Source: Aquila chrysaetos chrysaetos
Taxonomy: Eukaryota; Chordata; Aves; Accipitriformes; Accipitridae
Assembly (NCBI RefSeq): GCF_900496995.4
Contig: NW_024470326.1
Coordinates: forward strand, 434,001-498,000
Direction: 5' to 3'
Length of the DNA stretch: 64,000 bases
Below are positions 10,335-22,778 of this stretch, in pieces (position 1 is the first letter of the stretch; the number at the start of each line of letters is the position of its first letter). A program made the position numbers and the translations under genes. The notes beneath the pieces were generated by a model, which made no database searches, was not told where the DNA came from, and saw nothing but the letters and a program-made list of their open reading frames with translations.

Positions 10335-11880
10335 ATACTGCTGTGTCTTCCCCCAAGACCTTCCTTCCTCCAGGCTGAACAAGCCCGAGCTCTCAGCCTC
10401 TTCTCACAGCACATGTGCGCCAGCCCTGACCACCTTAGTGGCCCTCCAGCGAACTTTCTCCAGTTTGCCAGTCTCTCTCTGTCATGGTGGGGGGTAAAAA
10501 ACTAGAGAAGTAATCTGGATGAGCTTTAAAAAGTGCTGAGCAGAGGGGGATAATCCCTTCCACTGACTGTGCTCCTGCTAACGCAGCCCAGGACACAGGT
10601 GACCACCTTTGCTGATGGCTCACATTTTGCCTAGTGAAATCCAGGGACCACCAGAGCCTTTCGCACAGAGCTGCTTCCCATGCAGGCAGTCCCTGGCCTG
10701 TATCATTGCAGGGGCTTTGTCCACCTCAAGGACAGGACTTTAGCTTATGTTCCTCCTGGCCCATCCATTGGCCACAGGAAACTGTGCAATGGCAGCCCTG
10801 GCTTCAGTGTAGTGTCTGCTCTCCTCAATAGGGTGTCATCTACAAATGTTCTGAAAAAGCACTCTCTCATCTCCTCCGGGTCATTATAAACATGTTAAAC
10901 AGGGCAGGTGTCAGCATAGACCCCTGCAGGACCCTACTGGCTAGATGCCTTCAGGCAGAGTACCATGCATGGGCCATGTCCCTCTGAGCCCAACTGTCCA
11001 GGTGTTTTTTTAACCACTTACCCATCCATGCAGACTGTAATATGCTAATTTGGACACAAGATGAGGAGGATGCTGAATGCCTTTCTGACTTCCAGGTAAA
11101 AGAGAGCACTCTCTCAATCTCTCCAGCGATCTGGTCCTTTCTTTACAGAAAGCAAAGAGGATGGCCAGGTACAACCTCCCCTGTGTAAATCCAGGCACCT
11201 TGTCTTTCACACACCCAGAAATGGGATCTGGGTGGACACACTCTGGCGGACAGCCTTTAGTTCCCCTGCTCATCTTTTGGGCATTTCTGAAAGGTGAAGG
11301 CAACTTTGGGGTTCTGCCAGTCATCACATAATTCCCTCATTCTCCATGACCTTTCAAAGGCAATGGAGAGTGACCTCACTGTGACATTGGCTTGCCCTCT
11401 CAGCTCCCTCAGCTGCCGCCCCACCTGTCTCATAGACTGGTAAGGATTGTGTTTGCTCAAGGACCCCTGATTGAGCCACATCCTTTGCTGGTTGTTCTCC
11501 TCCAGTGTCCTGCCTCAAGCCAGAGGCCTGGGAGACCTTGCTGGGGAAGACTGAGGCAAAGAGGACATGGAGTATCTCAGATCTACCTACACTTGTTGTT
11601 ACTAAACTCAGCAGTGGCCACACAGTATCTTTGCTTCTCCTTTAACAGTTCCTGAAGTAGTAACCACTCATTATGGTGCCCTCGAATTGCCTTTCAAGTT
11701 TAGATTGAATTGTGGTCTGGACTGTTGCTGAGCTTGGAGGATGCTGTTCTTGAAGACCAGCTGTACTGAGCTCCAGGCAGCAGCTACATGGGCAGAGAGT
11801 GTGAAGGAGCTGCTCCGAGAAATGCCGTGAGAGGAGGGCATCCTGACATCCCCTGCAGTTCAGACAACTTCCCCGTAGCA
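10335..11880 (-). mobile_element. Long CR1 LINE copy
   Basis: Reverse complement of CR1 ORF2 end and 3' UTR. Recognisable CR1 phrases include aggctgaacaagcccgagc (10371), gaccaccttagtggccctcc (10428), atagacccctgcaggaccc (10916), aaccacttacccatcc and ctggttgttctcctccagtg (11489). A paralogous stretch with the same order lies at 44960-45700. The coding frame is destroyed. Confidence 0.75.
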
Positions 11881-12432
11881 AGCCCTTGGACTCCTCTCCC
11901 ACCCAGCACAGCCTCTGTCCCCCAGGCCACAGGGTCTAGGGCATGAATCACCTCCTCCGCAGCTCGGACCTCCAGTCTAGAAGTGCGTGTGTCCTACAAT
12001 CAATACACAACAAACAGGCTAAAAGGGAGGTGGAGAGCACAGCTGGGTGGCTTCAGCACATGCCTGCCTTCCTCCCCTTGCTTCGTTTTTTCAGAGCGTA
12101 GTCATATTACTCCTTTTTTTTCCCCACCTGTCTGCCATATTCTTGATCTCTGGAGTTGGCATGGGGGTGCGGGTCAGCTTCTATTCTGACTCTGACTCTG
12201 GGGGTCCCGCCCCAGAGATGTCCTCATGGAAACGAGGTGTCTAAGCTGTATTATAAATGGTCAGGAAGCATGTCATTCGTTGGTAGGGTTGGGGAATGAG
12301 CTGACTTTTTCCTCATTCAGCTCAGGGAGGGAGATTTCTATGAGAAATGGCATGGGGTTGTCCTTGGAGAAGTCTCTCCTAATGTCACTGCCTTTTACTC
12401 CTTGAACAGGTTCCCACGCTCAGAGGAAGAAA

Positions 12433-13039
12433 ATGTCCAAGAGCAGCTTTATCACTGAGTTCCTCCTTCTGGCATTTGCAGACACGTGGGAGCTGCACCT
12501 CTTGCACTTCTGGCTCTTCCTGGGCATCTACCTGGCTACCCTCCTGGGAAACGGCCTCATCATCACCGCTGTAGTCTGCAACCACCACCTCCACACCCCC
12601 ATGTACTTCTTTCTCCTTAACCTCTCCCTCCTCGGCTTGGGCTCCATCTCCACCACTCTCCCCAAAGCTATGGCCAATTCCCTGTGGGACACCAGGGCCA
12701 TCTCCTACCAAGGGTGTGCTGCCCATGTCTTTTTGTTTGTTGTTGTTTTCTGTGCCTACAACAGAGTTCTATCGTCTCACTGTCATGGCCTATGACCGCT
12801 ACATTGCCATCTGCAAGCCCCTGCACTATGGGACCCTCCTGGGAAGCAGAGCTTGTGCCAACATGGCAGCAGCTGCCTGGGGTAGCTGGTTTCCTTTAGG
12901 CTGTGCTGCACACAGCCAATACATTTTCACTACCACTCTGCCAAGACAGTGCTCTGGACCAGTTCTTCTGTGAAATCCCCCAGATCCTCAAGCTCTCCTG
13001 CTCTTACTTCTGTCTCAGGGAAGTTGGGCTTCTTGTGGT
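12433..13039 (+). pseudogene. OR14-like olfactory receptor pseudogene, cut by an ERV
   Basis: It starts ATGTCCAAGAGCAGC after a splice acceptor. It encodes TM1-TM3 (SSFITEFLLLAFADTWELHL, HTPMYFFLLNLSLL), then changes frame near 12770 so that MAYDRYIAICKPLHYGTLL continues in frame 2, and again near 12895 so that LPLCQDSALDQFFCEIP continues in frame 3. At LREVGLLVV (about residue 200 of a usual 311) the receptor text ends at base 13039, where the TG of a class II ERV LTR begins. TM5-TM7 are not found on the far side. It is closely related to the receptors at 7559-8494 and 49567-50503 and lies in plus orientation. Confidence 0.92.
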
Positions 13040-13384
13040 TGTGGAGGACCTCGGCTGGACTAAGGGGCCTGGGGAGGATATTGACCTTGACAAGATTACA
13101 GTGTTCCCGTGAGAGAATAAGAAAGGATGAGAAGCATGCCTGGGAAACTAAGTTTAAGGAATGTGTTGACCGTTTGCAGTTGTGATAAGGAACCTGAAAA
13201 AGTCACCCAATGAGGGGTGAAAAAAACAACTTCTGACAACTTTTTAACCAATAAGGGACAGACATATGTAGAAGGTAACAAGTATAATGGGTATAAATTT
13301 GCTGGCTTGTAGTAATAAAAAAAACCTTCTTTGCTTGTAGTATAAGAATGCGTACTGTGTCGTTTGTCCGTCTCGACCGCGACA
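13040..13384 (+). repeat. 5' LTR of class II ERV
   Basis: It begins tgtggaggacctcggctg directly against OR coding sequence and ends gtctcgaccgcgaca (TG...CA, 345 bp). It contains a CCAAT-like caccaatga/taaccaataa region, a TATA-like gggtataaatttg near 13289 and aataaaaa near 13314. The length is like that of alpharetrovirus LTRs. The primer-binding site follows after two bases. Confidence 0.88.
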
Positions 13385-13386
13385 AT

Positions 13387-13404
13387 TGGTGACCCCGACG
13401 TGAT
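13387..13404 (+). promoter_or_regulatory. Primer-binding site, tRNA-Trp
   Basis: TGGTGACCCCGACGTGAT, two bases downstream of the LTR, is the 18-nt complement of the 3' end of tRNA-Trp. This is the primer used by avian leukosis/sarcoma-type retroviruses. It fixes the LTR border and orientation. A likely splice donor (aacaggtgagct) lies at about 13522-13533 before gag. Confidence 0.92.
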
Positions 13405-15275
13405 GCTGTAAATAATGCTTGTGACTGCGAGGAGAGCAGTGGAGACAGGAGCCCGGCATAGCTTGAGAGCAGGCAGGGAAGAGCTGCTAGTCCGGACCGA
13501 TACTTGACACCTGGAGATAAACAGGTGAGCTGCCGGGAACATGGGCAGGACCCTCAGTAAAGAGGACGCCGGAATTGTAAATATGTGGAAAGTAATATTG
13601 CAAAAGAGAGGACTTAAAGTAGAAGAGTTGATGTTGCGGAAAATGCTCTCATGGGGCAAGCAACACAGATATAAAGCAGATACAGTGACTGCATTTAGTG
13701 TGCCTGTGTGGCAAGGACTCGGGGACAAGCTGTTTGACAGTGCGTCCCGAGGGTCTAAGGAGGCAGCCAGCCTCCTGATGGCTTGGCGCCAGCTCCTTGA
13801 AACCGTCAAAGACATTAAAGAACAAAGGGATAGGATGAAGGAGCCAGACGTCCCTATCGTGGGGGGAGGGCAGTCCTCTCCCACAGAGGACGTGGGGTCT
13901 GTTGCCCAGTCCTCTGGCAGGCGCGCAGGGTGGCCAAAGCCATGGGGCCGACAAAAGAACCCTTTCATTGATGACTCTGATGATGAGCGGCCCTCAGGAC
14001 ATCCTCGGACTATTAAAGATAGAACATATAAGCGGCCCCAGGACTTGCTTCCTGGTAGTGACGTATGCCCCGCTGAAACGGCAGAGGCGCCGGTTAACCC
14101 GTCTGCCTCCCACCTTGCCGCCTGATTCAGAGGATCCAGAAGGGATGAATAGCACCCCCCCGGGCGCGGGGAGGGGAACAGGGGACCTCATGTCTGTACC
14201 CCGCTCTGTACAGCCGAAACATCAGAGGATTGGGATGATCCCATGGACAATAATATGGGGGATCCTGAATCTGGGGGGTCTGCGGGAACACCGAAGGAGG
14301 GACAATTACAGGGAGGCTCGCGTTGTTGAGGACAGCCCTGGGTCCTTCCGCCAGCTCGAATTACTGTCAGTCCCCACAACCCCCTGAAATTCTGGCAGCA
14401 GGTGAAAGCTCGAGCTCTGCAAGAAGGAAAATTGGGACCTATCCGAGCAAATTAACGTTCCTGTAACAGCAGGCAACTCCGGTGAAACGAATTTAAGGGG
14501 GACTGGGGGAATGGCTTTCCCTGTGGTATGGGGTGATTCAGGACAAGGAATTATGGATGAACATAGACCATATTCGTGGAAAGTTATACAGGATTTATAA
14601 AAGGCAACTGCACAATATGGTCCCAACTCCCCCGCAGTTATGCAATTAATACGCCTATTAACTATGGAAGAAATGACACCTTATGATGTTACTCAAATTG
14701 CTCAAATTATTTTCCAACCTGTGCAATGCGCCGTTTTTCGTAGTATCTGGACTCAGAGAGCAGAGGCGCAAGCAGTACGCAATTTGCAGCTTTCACAAAC
14801 CGATCCACGTTATGGTAACGGAGCTGATGTTCTGACTGGTACTGGTCAATTTAATAATCCTCAACATCAGGCTCAATGGCATCCACTTGGAGCAAGTAAA
14901 GACTATTGGTGTAGAAGCTTTGCTCCAAACGGCGGAGCTGGCGTAGCCTAAGGCAAGATATACCATGATTAAACAGGGGGCTAAAGAGCCGTTTCTGTCA
15001 TTTGTAGAGAAATTGATGGGGGCTATAGAGCGGCAGGTATTTGATGCACATATACGAGAAATGCTGGCAAAAGAGTTAGCCCGTGACAATGTTAACGCAG
15101 ATTGTCAAAAGGTGATTGAGATGCTCCATGGGGATCCAACCCTAGAAGCTATGATTATGGCTTGCGGGAAGGTGGGCTCTGTTGAACACAGAATGTCTGC
15201 ATTAGCTACAGCTATGTCTGCAATGCGTATGTCTAATCAGAAATGTTACTGCTGTGGGCAGGCTGGACATGTCAA

Positions 15276-15808
15276 TGTTATAAATTACATCAATCAATCA
15301 ATATAGCCAATTGAGGTTTTATTAATTATAGTAAGCAGAATATGAGCAAAAACAGCGCTGGGCGACAGGGGAGTCTCCGCTCCGCCAACTGCCGCACTGA
15401 GCAGTTTTAAACAGTCCCTTTTTATACATCTATACTTCCGTGTTCATGAAGTAGTGGAGGTACTCTGCGCATGCTTCAGTTGTTGTTAGGGGGTCGATTT
15501 CTGCCTCTTGACGGTCGTGGAGGCTGAAGATTGAAGTCTTCCTCAGTTACCTTCGGATGACCTTTCTCTTGTTTGGTCTTCATTTTGCTGTGTTGTAGTT
15601 TTCAGAGCTGTTTTGCAAAAGTCTTCGGCAAACAGTCAGGACGTATGCTCATCTTTTAGTCTCTGTTTCCTGTCAGCTTTAGTCTCTGTTTCCTGTCAGC
15701 TTTAGTCTCTGTTTCCTGTTAAGTAAAGCACTTCAAGCGATAGCTTATGTAAGCACCTTTTTTTTGTGAGTTATATGGTTGTTTGAGAAACGAATATGAC
15801 TTTTAACA
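15276..15808 (-). mobile_element. Solo LTR inserted in gag, with target duplication
   Basis: TG...CA element of 533 bp flanked by TCAA on both sides (15272-15275 and 15809-15812). Removing it rejoins the gag zinc-knuckle coding sequence. On the minus strand it has a TATA box (tataaaaaggga, near 15420) followed by aataaaacc near 15320, so transcription polarity is opposite to the host ERV. It carries a 23-bp triplication at 15655-15719. Confidence 0.9.
15655..15719. repeat. 23-bp tandem triplication inside the solo LTR
   Basis: Unit tttagtctctgtttcctgtc plus agc, with two complete copies (15655-15677, 15678-15700) and a third partial copy to 15719, identical to each other. Its position upstream of the TATA box on the minus strand suggests a duplicated enhancer-type element in U3. 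Confidence 0.9.
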
Positions 15809-16099
15809 TCAAGGCTAAGTGTCCCGCTAAACATAGAAAAGGAGGAGCCGGGCAGGTGGCCGTGGGAGCAACTACATGTCTTAAGTGCGGAAAGCTGGGA
15901 CACTTTGCAAAGCAATGTAAATCTAAATTTCATGCTAACGGTCAACCCCTCCAGTCAGGAAACGGCATAAAGAGCGTGATGGGGTGCGTGCAGACACAAA
16001 TGCCCTACCACTCCAGCAACCCCTTTCTGGTACAACAGCCAGCTCAGACACCACAAGCCTTTGTGACAAGTTACGGGGACAAACCCAAGGAGCAGCCGG

Positions 16100-16712
16100 G
16101 ATGGATGTATGCACCGCCCACACAGTAACTTTATCTACCCCAGGAGTGCACAAAGTGCCCCTGGAAGCCTGGGGACCAATTGGTAAAGGATTAAGTGCCT
16201 TACTAATAGGACAATCAAGTAGTACTTTGCAAGGGTTAATGGTGCCTGTGGGAGTTATTGATGCTGATTATCACAGGGCAAATATGTGCAATAGGTATCT
16301 ACTGCAACGCCTCCAGTCACTATAAAAGGAGGTACACGAATTGCTCAACTCGTACCATTTATGAGCTGTGTGCCTGCAACAGAACAGGTAATTCGTGGTA
16401 CTCAAGGTTTTGGGTCCACTGGAAAGCTGCAGGTATTTTGGTCGCAATGCATTATGGAAAGCAGGCCACAAATGACCTGTACCCTCACTATGGCAAATGC
16501 ATCCCCATCACAGATAAAATTGATAGGTTTGCTGGACTCTGGGGCTAATATGACCATCATAGCACAGCGTAACTGGCCCTCCTCATGGCCATTAGTTGTA
16601 AATGCGGAAGGAGTGTTGGGTGTAGGTGGAGTTTCAAATAGTTTTATTGCAGCAAAACCTGTGCTAATAAGCAACCCAGAGGGACAGAAAGCCACTGTGA
16701 AGCCATATGTAT
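16100..16712 (+). pseudogene. dUTPase and protease of class II ERV, 3' truncated
   Basis: After gag, a different frame gives a dUTPase-like domain (TVTLSTPGVHKVPLEAWGPI, LQGLMVPVGVIDADY). It continues in a second frame (NASSHYKRRYTNC). An aspartic protease follows with the active-site text LIGLLDSGANMTIIA (16520-16555) and flap-like text GVLGVGGVSNSF. A dUTPase fused ahead of protease is characteristic of betaretroviruses. The usual DTG is DSG here. RT, integrase, env and the 3' LTR are missing because the element ends at about 16712 against an unrelated LTR tail. Confidence 0.85.
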
Positions 16713-16868
16713 TAGTTTCTTCTTTTCTGTTCTATTAAACTGTTCTTATCACAACCCGTGGGTTTTGCTTTTTTTTTCCCGATTTTCTCCCCCATCCCAC
16801 TGGGTCGGGGGGGGAGTGACTGAGTGGCTGCGTGGTGCTTAGTTGCTGGTTGGGGTTAAACCACGACA
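16713..16868 (+). mobile_element. ERV-L-type LTR, 3' end fragment
   Basis: ttctattaaactgttcttat ... gagtgactgagtggctgcgt ... aaaccacgaca is the tail of the LTR family seen complete at 55436-55878. It ends exactly where the minisatellite array starts (16869). Confidence 0.8.
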
Positions 16869-19800
16869 GTGGGGTAGACTGGGCCTCCCTACCCACGCGG
16901 GCATGGTAGACCTGACCTTCCTACTAGTAAAGGAAGGGTAGATCTGGCCTCCCTACCCACGCGGCGGAATAGACCTGGCCTCCCTACCGGTGCGGAAGGG
17001 GTCGAGCTGCCCTCCCTAGCAGCGTGGGCAGGGTAGACCTGGCCTCCCTACTGGCGCGGACGGGGTCGACCTGGCCTCCCTGCTGGCAATGTTTGGCTAG
17101 ACCAGGCCTCCCTGCTGGTGCCAGTGGGGTAGACCTGGCCTCCCTATCGGTAAGGGAGGGGTCAAACTGGCCTCCTGACTGGCAAGGGTGGGGGAGACCT
17201 GGCCTCCCTACCAGCAAGGGCGGGGTAGAACTTGCCTCCGTACCCACGTGGGTGGGGTTGTCCTGGCCTCTGTATCGGTGTGGGGTGGGTAGACCTCGCC
17301 TCCCTACCGGCACAAGCGGGGTAGACCTGGCCTCCCTATCGGTAAGGCAGAGGTAGAACTGGCCTCCCTACTGGCGTGGGCGGGGTAGACCTGGCCTCCC
17401 TACCGGCATGGGCAAGGTAGACCTGGCCTCCCTGCTGGCAATGGTTGTGGAAGACCAGTCCTCACTACCCGCACAGGCAGGGTAGACCAGACCACCCCGC
17501 AGGTGCTTGTGGGGTAGACCTGGCCTCCCTACCGGCATGCGCAAGATAGACATGGCCTCCCTATCAGTAAGGGAGGGGTAGAACTGGCCTCCCTACCCAC
17601 AGGGGCAGCGTAGATCTGCCCTCCCAAACCGCATGGAAGGGTAGACCTGGCCTCCCTATCACGCTGGTGGGGTAGACCTGGCTTCCTGCCAGCGCAGGCG
17701 GGGTAGACATGGCCACCCTAACGGTAAGGGATAAGTAGAATGGGCTCCGTACCGGTGCAGGCGGGGTAGACCTGGCCTCCCTACCCGCACGAGCATGGTA
17801 GACCTGGCCTCCTTACTAGTAAGGGAGGTGTAGATCTGGCCTCGCTACCCGCGCAGGCGGGTAGACCTGCCCTCCATTCTGGGGCGGATAGGGTAGACCT
17901 GGACTCCTTACCAGCGCTAATGCGGTAGACCTGGCCTCCCTACCCACAGGGGCGGGGTAGATCTGGCCTCCCTAATCGCATGGGCAGGGTAGACCTGGCC
18001 TCCCTACGCTCACGGAAAGGGTAGACCTAGCCTTCCTATCGCGCAGGTGGGCTAGACCTGGCTTCCTACCTGCGCAGGAGGGGTAGACATGGCTTCCCTA
18101 CAGGTAAGGGAGGGGTAGACTTGGCCTACGTACCGTTGCAGGCAGGGTAGACCTGGCCTCCCTACCGGGGCACATGAGGTAGACCTGGCCTCCCTACCCG
18201 CGCTAATGGGGTAGATCTGGCCTCCCTACCCGTTGTGGCGGAATAGACCTGGCCTCCCTACCAGCGCGGACAGGGTTGACCTGCCCTCCCTAGCAGCGTG
18301 GGCAAGGTAGACCTGGCCTCCCTGATGGCAATGTTTGGCTAGACCAGGCCTCCCTGCCGGTGCCGGTGGGGTAGACCTGGCCTCTATACCCACGTGGGGA
18401 GGGTTGACCTGGCCTCCCTACCGGGGCGGATGGGGTAGACCTGGACAACCTACCCACGCTAATTTGGTGGACCTGGCCTTCCTACCTGCGCGGGCGTGGT
18501 AGACCTGGCCTCCCTACTAGTAAGGGAGGGGTAGATACGGCCTCCCTACCCGCGCGGGGGCGTAGACCTGGCCTCCCTACTGTCGCGGGATGGGTAGACC
18601 TGGCCTTCCTAACCACAGGGGAGGGGTAGATCTGGCCTCCCTAACCGCATGGGCAGGGTAGACCTGGCCTCCCTACCCATGCTTATGGGGTAGAGATGGC
18701 CTCCCTACCCACAGGGGCAGCGTAGATATGGCCTCCCTACACCGATTGGGCAGGGTAGACCTGGCCTCCCTAAGCTCACGGACAGGGTAGACCTGGCCTC
18801 CCTACACGTGCGGGCGATGTAGAACTTTACTCCGTACCTACGTGGGCGGGGTTGTCCTGGCCTTCGTATCGGTGTGGGGTGGGTAGACCTCGCCTCCCTA
18901 CCAGCACAGGCAGGGTAGACTGGGCCTCCCTACCTGTGCTAATGGGGTAGACCTGGCCTCCCTACCGGCGTGGCAGGGTAGACCTGGCCTCCCTACCCGC
19001 GCAGGGGCGAAGACCTGGCCTCCCCACCAGCGCCAGCAGGGTAGACCTGGCCTCCCCACCAGCGCCAGCAGGGTAGACCTGGCCTCCCTACCCGCAGGGG
19101 CGGGGTAGATCTGACCCCCTAACCGCATGGTCAGGGTACACTTGGCCTCTCCACGCTCACGGACAGGATAGACTTGGCCTCTCTATCGCGCGGGTGGGCT
19201 AGACCTGGCTTCCTAACGGAGCAGGTGGGGTAGACATGGCCTCCCTACCGGCACAGGCAAGGTAGACATGGCCTCCGTACCTGGGTGATGGGGTAGACCT
19301 AGCCTACCCACCCTCACTAATGAGGTAGACCTGGCCTCCCTACTAGTAAGGGAGGGTTAGATCTTGCCTCCCTACCCACGTGGGGGCGTAGACCTGTCCT
19401 CCCTACCAGCAAGGGCAGGGTAGACCTGGCCTCCCTAACAGCAAGGGCAGGGTAGACCTGGCCTCCCTACCCATGTGGTGGAGTAGACCTGGCCTCCCTA
19501 CTGTCGCAGGTGGGGTCGACGTGGCCTCCCTACCGGCGTGGGTGGGGTTGACCTGGCCTCCCTACTGGTGTGGGCGGGTAGACCTGCCCTCCCTACCGGC
19601 GTGGGCCTGTCTTCCCTACCCGCATGGGAAGGGTAGACCTTGCTCTGTACCAGCAAGGGCGGGGAAGACCTGCCCTCCCTAGCGGCACGGACGGGGTTCA
19701 CCTGGCCTCCGTATCGGCGTGGGCAGGGTAGACCTAGCTTCCCTACCGGCATGGGTGAGGTAGACCTGGGCTCCCTGCTTGCAATGGTTGAGTAGACCAG

Positions 19801-22778
19801 GCCACCCTGCCGGCGCTTGTGGGGTAGACCTGGCCTCCCTACCCGCTCGGGCGGGGTAGACCTGGCCTTCCTACCGGCGTGGGGTGGGTAGACCTGGCCT
19901 CCCTATTGGTAAGGGAGGAGTCGAACTGGCCTCCCTACCCGCACAGGCGGGGTAGAACTTGCCTCCGTACCCATGCTGGCGGGTTTGTCCTGGCCTCCAT
20001 GTCGGTGTGGGCTGGGTAGACCTGGCCTCCCTACCTGCGCTAATGGGGTAGAAATGGCCTCCCTAACCGCACGGGCATGGTATTCCTGGTTTCCCTACCG
20101 GCACGGGCGTGGTAGACCCTGCCACCGTATCAGCAAGGGTGGGGAAGACCTGCCCTCCCTACCAGCGCGGACGGGTTGAACTGGCCTCTGTATCACCGTG
20201 GGGAGGGTAGAGCTGGCTTCCCTACCGGCGCGGGCGCGGTTGAGCTGGCCTCCCTATCACAGGGGTGGGGTAGACCTGGCTTCCTACCGGCGCAGGCGGG
20301 GTAGACATGGCCTCCCTACCGGTAAAGGAGGGGTAGACTTGGCCTCCGTACCAACGCAGGTGGGGTAGACCGGGTCTCTGTACCAGCAAGGGCAGGGAAG
20401 ACCTGGCCTCCCTACCAGCGCGGACGGGTTGAACTGGACTCTGTATCGGCGTGGGCAGGCTAGACCTGGCTTCCCTACCGGCGAGGGCGCAGTTGTCCTG
20501 GCCTCCCTACCGGCATGGACGGGGTTGACCTGGCCTCCCTACCAGCGCGGGAGTGTTTGACCTGGCCTCCCTACCAGCGGGGGCAAGGTAGACCTGGCCT
20601 CCCTGCTGGCAATGGTTGGCTAGTCGAGGCCTCCCTGTCGGTGCTGGTTGGGTAGACCTGGCCTCTATACCCGTGTGGGGAGGGTTGACCTGGCCTCCCT
20701 ACTGGCATGGGCCAGGTAGACCTGGCCTCCGTATTGGTAAGTGAGGGGTCTAATTGGCCTCCAGACCGGCAAGGGCAGGGTAGATCTGGCCTCCATACCA
20801 GCAAGGGCGGTGTAGAACTTGCCTCCATACCCATGTGGGCGGGGTTGTCCTGGCCTCCGTATCAGTGTGGGGTGGGTAGAACTGGCCTCCCTACTGGCGT
20901 GGTCGGGGTAGACCTGGCTTCCCTACCGGCACAGGCGAGGAAGACCTGGACTCCGAAACGGTGCGGGCGTGGTACACCTGGCCTCCCTGCTGCCGCCCGT
21001 GGACTAGACCTGCCCTCCATGCCCGCAAGGTCGGGGTAGACCTGGCCTCCCTACCAGCAAGCGCGGGGTTGACCTGGCCTCCCTAACCATGGGGGTAGGG
21101 TAGACCTGGTGTCCCGACCTCATCCTCCCGGGTAGTACCGTTACCCCTACTGGTACTCCAGGGTAGTAGCGGTACCCCTGCTGTTACCCCAGGGTACACC
21201 TGCTCTCCCTAGTGGCACTCCGGGCTAGACCTGGCCCCCCTACCGGCAAGCAGGGGGTTGACCTGGCCTCCCTAACCATTGGGGTGGGGTTGAAATGGCG
21301 TCCCGAACTCATTCTCCTGGGTAGTACCTTTACCCCCATTGGTACTCCAGGTTTGTACCAGTACCCGTAGTGGTACCCCGGGGTACACCTGCTGTCCCTA
21401 CTGGCGCTCAGGGCTAGACCTGGCCTCCTTTACTGGCGTGGGCATGGTAGACATGGCCTCCCTGCTAGCGCTAGTGGGGTAGACCTGGCCTCCCTACCTG
21501 ACCATCGCGGGTAGGCCTGGCGTCCCTTCCAGACGCTCCAGTGTGGTACCGGTACTCTTACTGGTACTCTGGGGTAGTAGCGGTACCCCCCGCTGGTACC
21601 CCGGGGTACACCTGCTGTCCCTACCGGTGCTGCGGGCTAGACCTGGCCTCCCTAATGGAAAGCGTGGGGCTGACATGGCCTACTTACCCATGTGGGTGGG
21701 GTAGACCTGGCGTCCCCTACCTGATCCTCTGGGGTACTTCTGGTACCCTTACTGGTGCTCCAAAGTAGTACCGATACCCCCACTAGTACTCCGGGGTAGC
21801 ACCAGTAAATCCCCCCCGGTACTTGGGGGTAGTACCGATAACCCTACTGGTACTCCGGGGTACAACTGCTGTCCCTGCTGGCGCCCGGCGGTAGACCCGC
21901 TCTCCCTACCTGACCCTCTGGGGTAGGCCCTGTATCCCTCCCTGATGCTCCGAGGTAGACCTGGCCTCCCTACCAGCGCAGGAGTGGTAGACCTGGCCTC
22001 CCTGCCCGCATGGTCGGGGTAGACCTGGCCTCCCTACCGGTTCTTGCGGGGTCGACCTGGCCTCCCTACTAGCAAGTGTGGGGTTGACCTGGCCTCCCTA
22101 ACCATGGGGGTGGGGTAGACCTGGCGTCCCGACCTCATCCTCCCGGTTAGTACCTGTTACCCCTACTGGTACTCCAGGGTAGTAGCAGTACCCCTGCTGG
22201 TACCCCGGGGTACACCTGCTGTCCCTACTGGTGCACTGGGTTATACCTGGCCCCCCTACCGGCAAGCGCGGGGTTGACCTGCCCTCCCTAACCATGGGGG
22301 TGGGGTAGACCTGGCATCCCCTACCTGATCCTCAGGCGTACTACCGGTACCCTTGCTGGTACTCCAGGGTAGTACCGGTACCCCCACTAGTACTCCATGG
22401 TAGCACCTGTAACACCCCCCCGGCTACTTGGGGTAGTACCGATACCCCTCCTGGTACTCTGGGGTACAACTCCTGTCCCTGCTGGCGCCCGGCGGAAGAC
22501 ACGCCCTCCCTACCTGACCCTCTGTGGTAGGCCTTATATCCCTACCTGATGCTCCAGGTTGGACCTGGCCACCCTACCGGCGCTGGCGAGGTAGACCTGG
22601 CCTCCTGCTGGCGACAGTGTGGTAGACCTGGCCGTCCTACCAGCAAGCGCGGGGTTGACCTGGCCTCCCTTACCGTGGGGGTGGGGTAGACCTGGCATCC
22701 CGACCTCATCCTCCTGGGTTGCACCGTTACCCCTACTGGTACTCTAGGGTAGTATCAGTACCCCTGATGGTACCCTGG
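16869..22778. repeat. Giant minisatellite, left block
   Basis: Direct tandem repetition of a 32-bp unit with consensus near gtagacctggcctccctacc followed by a variable GC-rich spacer such as ggcgcgggcggg. From about 21,100 this alternates with a 31-bp relative near ggtagtaccggtacccctac tggtactccgg. Units differ by substitutions and 1-2 bp indels, with roughly 180 copies in this block. Short open frames through it are artefacts of the repeat. No gene is seen. The left edge abuts an LTR end and the right edge abuts an ERV LTR. Confidence 0.95.

Larger units (their letters stand above)
13541..16128 (+). pseudogene. gag of class II ERV, frameshifted and interrupted by a solo LTR
   Basis: Starts MGRTLSKEDA with an N-terminal glycine suited to myristoylation. 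An open matrix region (13541-14125) ends at TGA. Capsid sequences follow in other frames: 14640-14951 (LIRLLTMEEMTPYDVTQIAQ, QHQAQWHPLG) and 14965 on (KQGAKEPFLSFVEKLMGAIE, the major homology region). Nucleocapsid has one zinc knuckle starting CYCCGQAGH, split at 15275 by the LTR at 15276-15808, and a second complete knuckle CLKCGKLGHFAKQC after it. A Gln/Pro-rich tail ends at 16128. Spelling is betaretrovirus-like although the primer is tRNA-Trp. At least two frame breaks make it dead. Confidence 0.88.
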
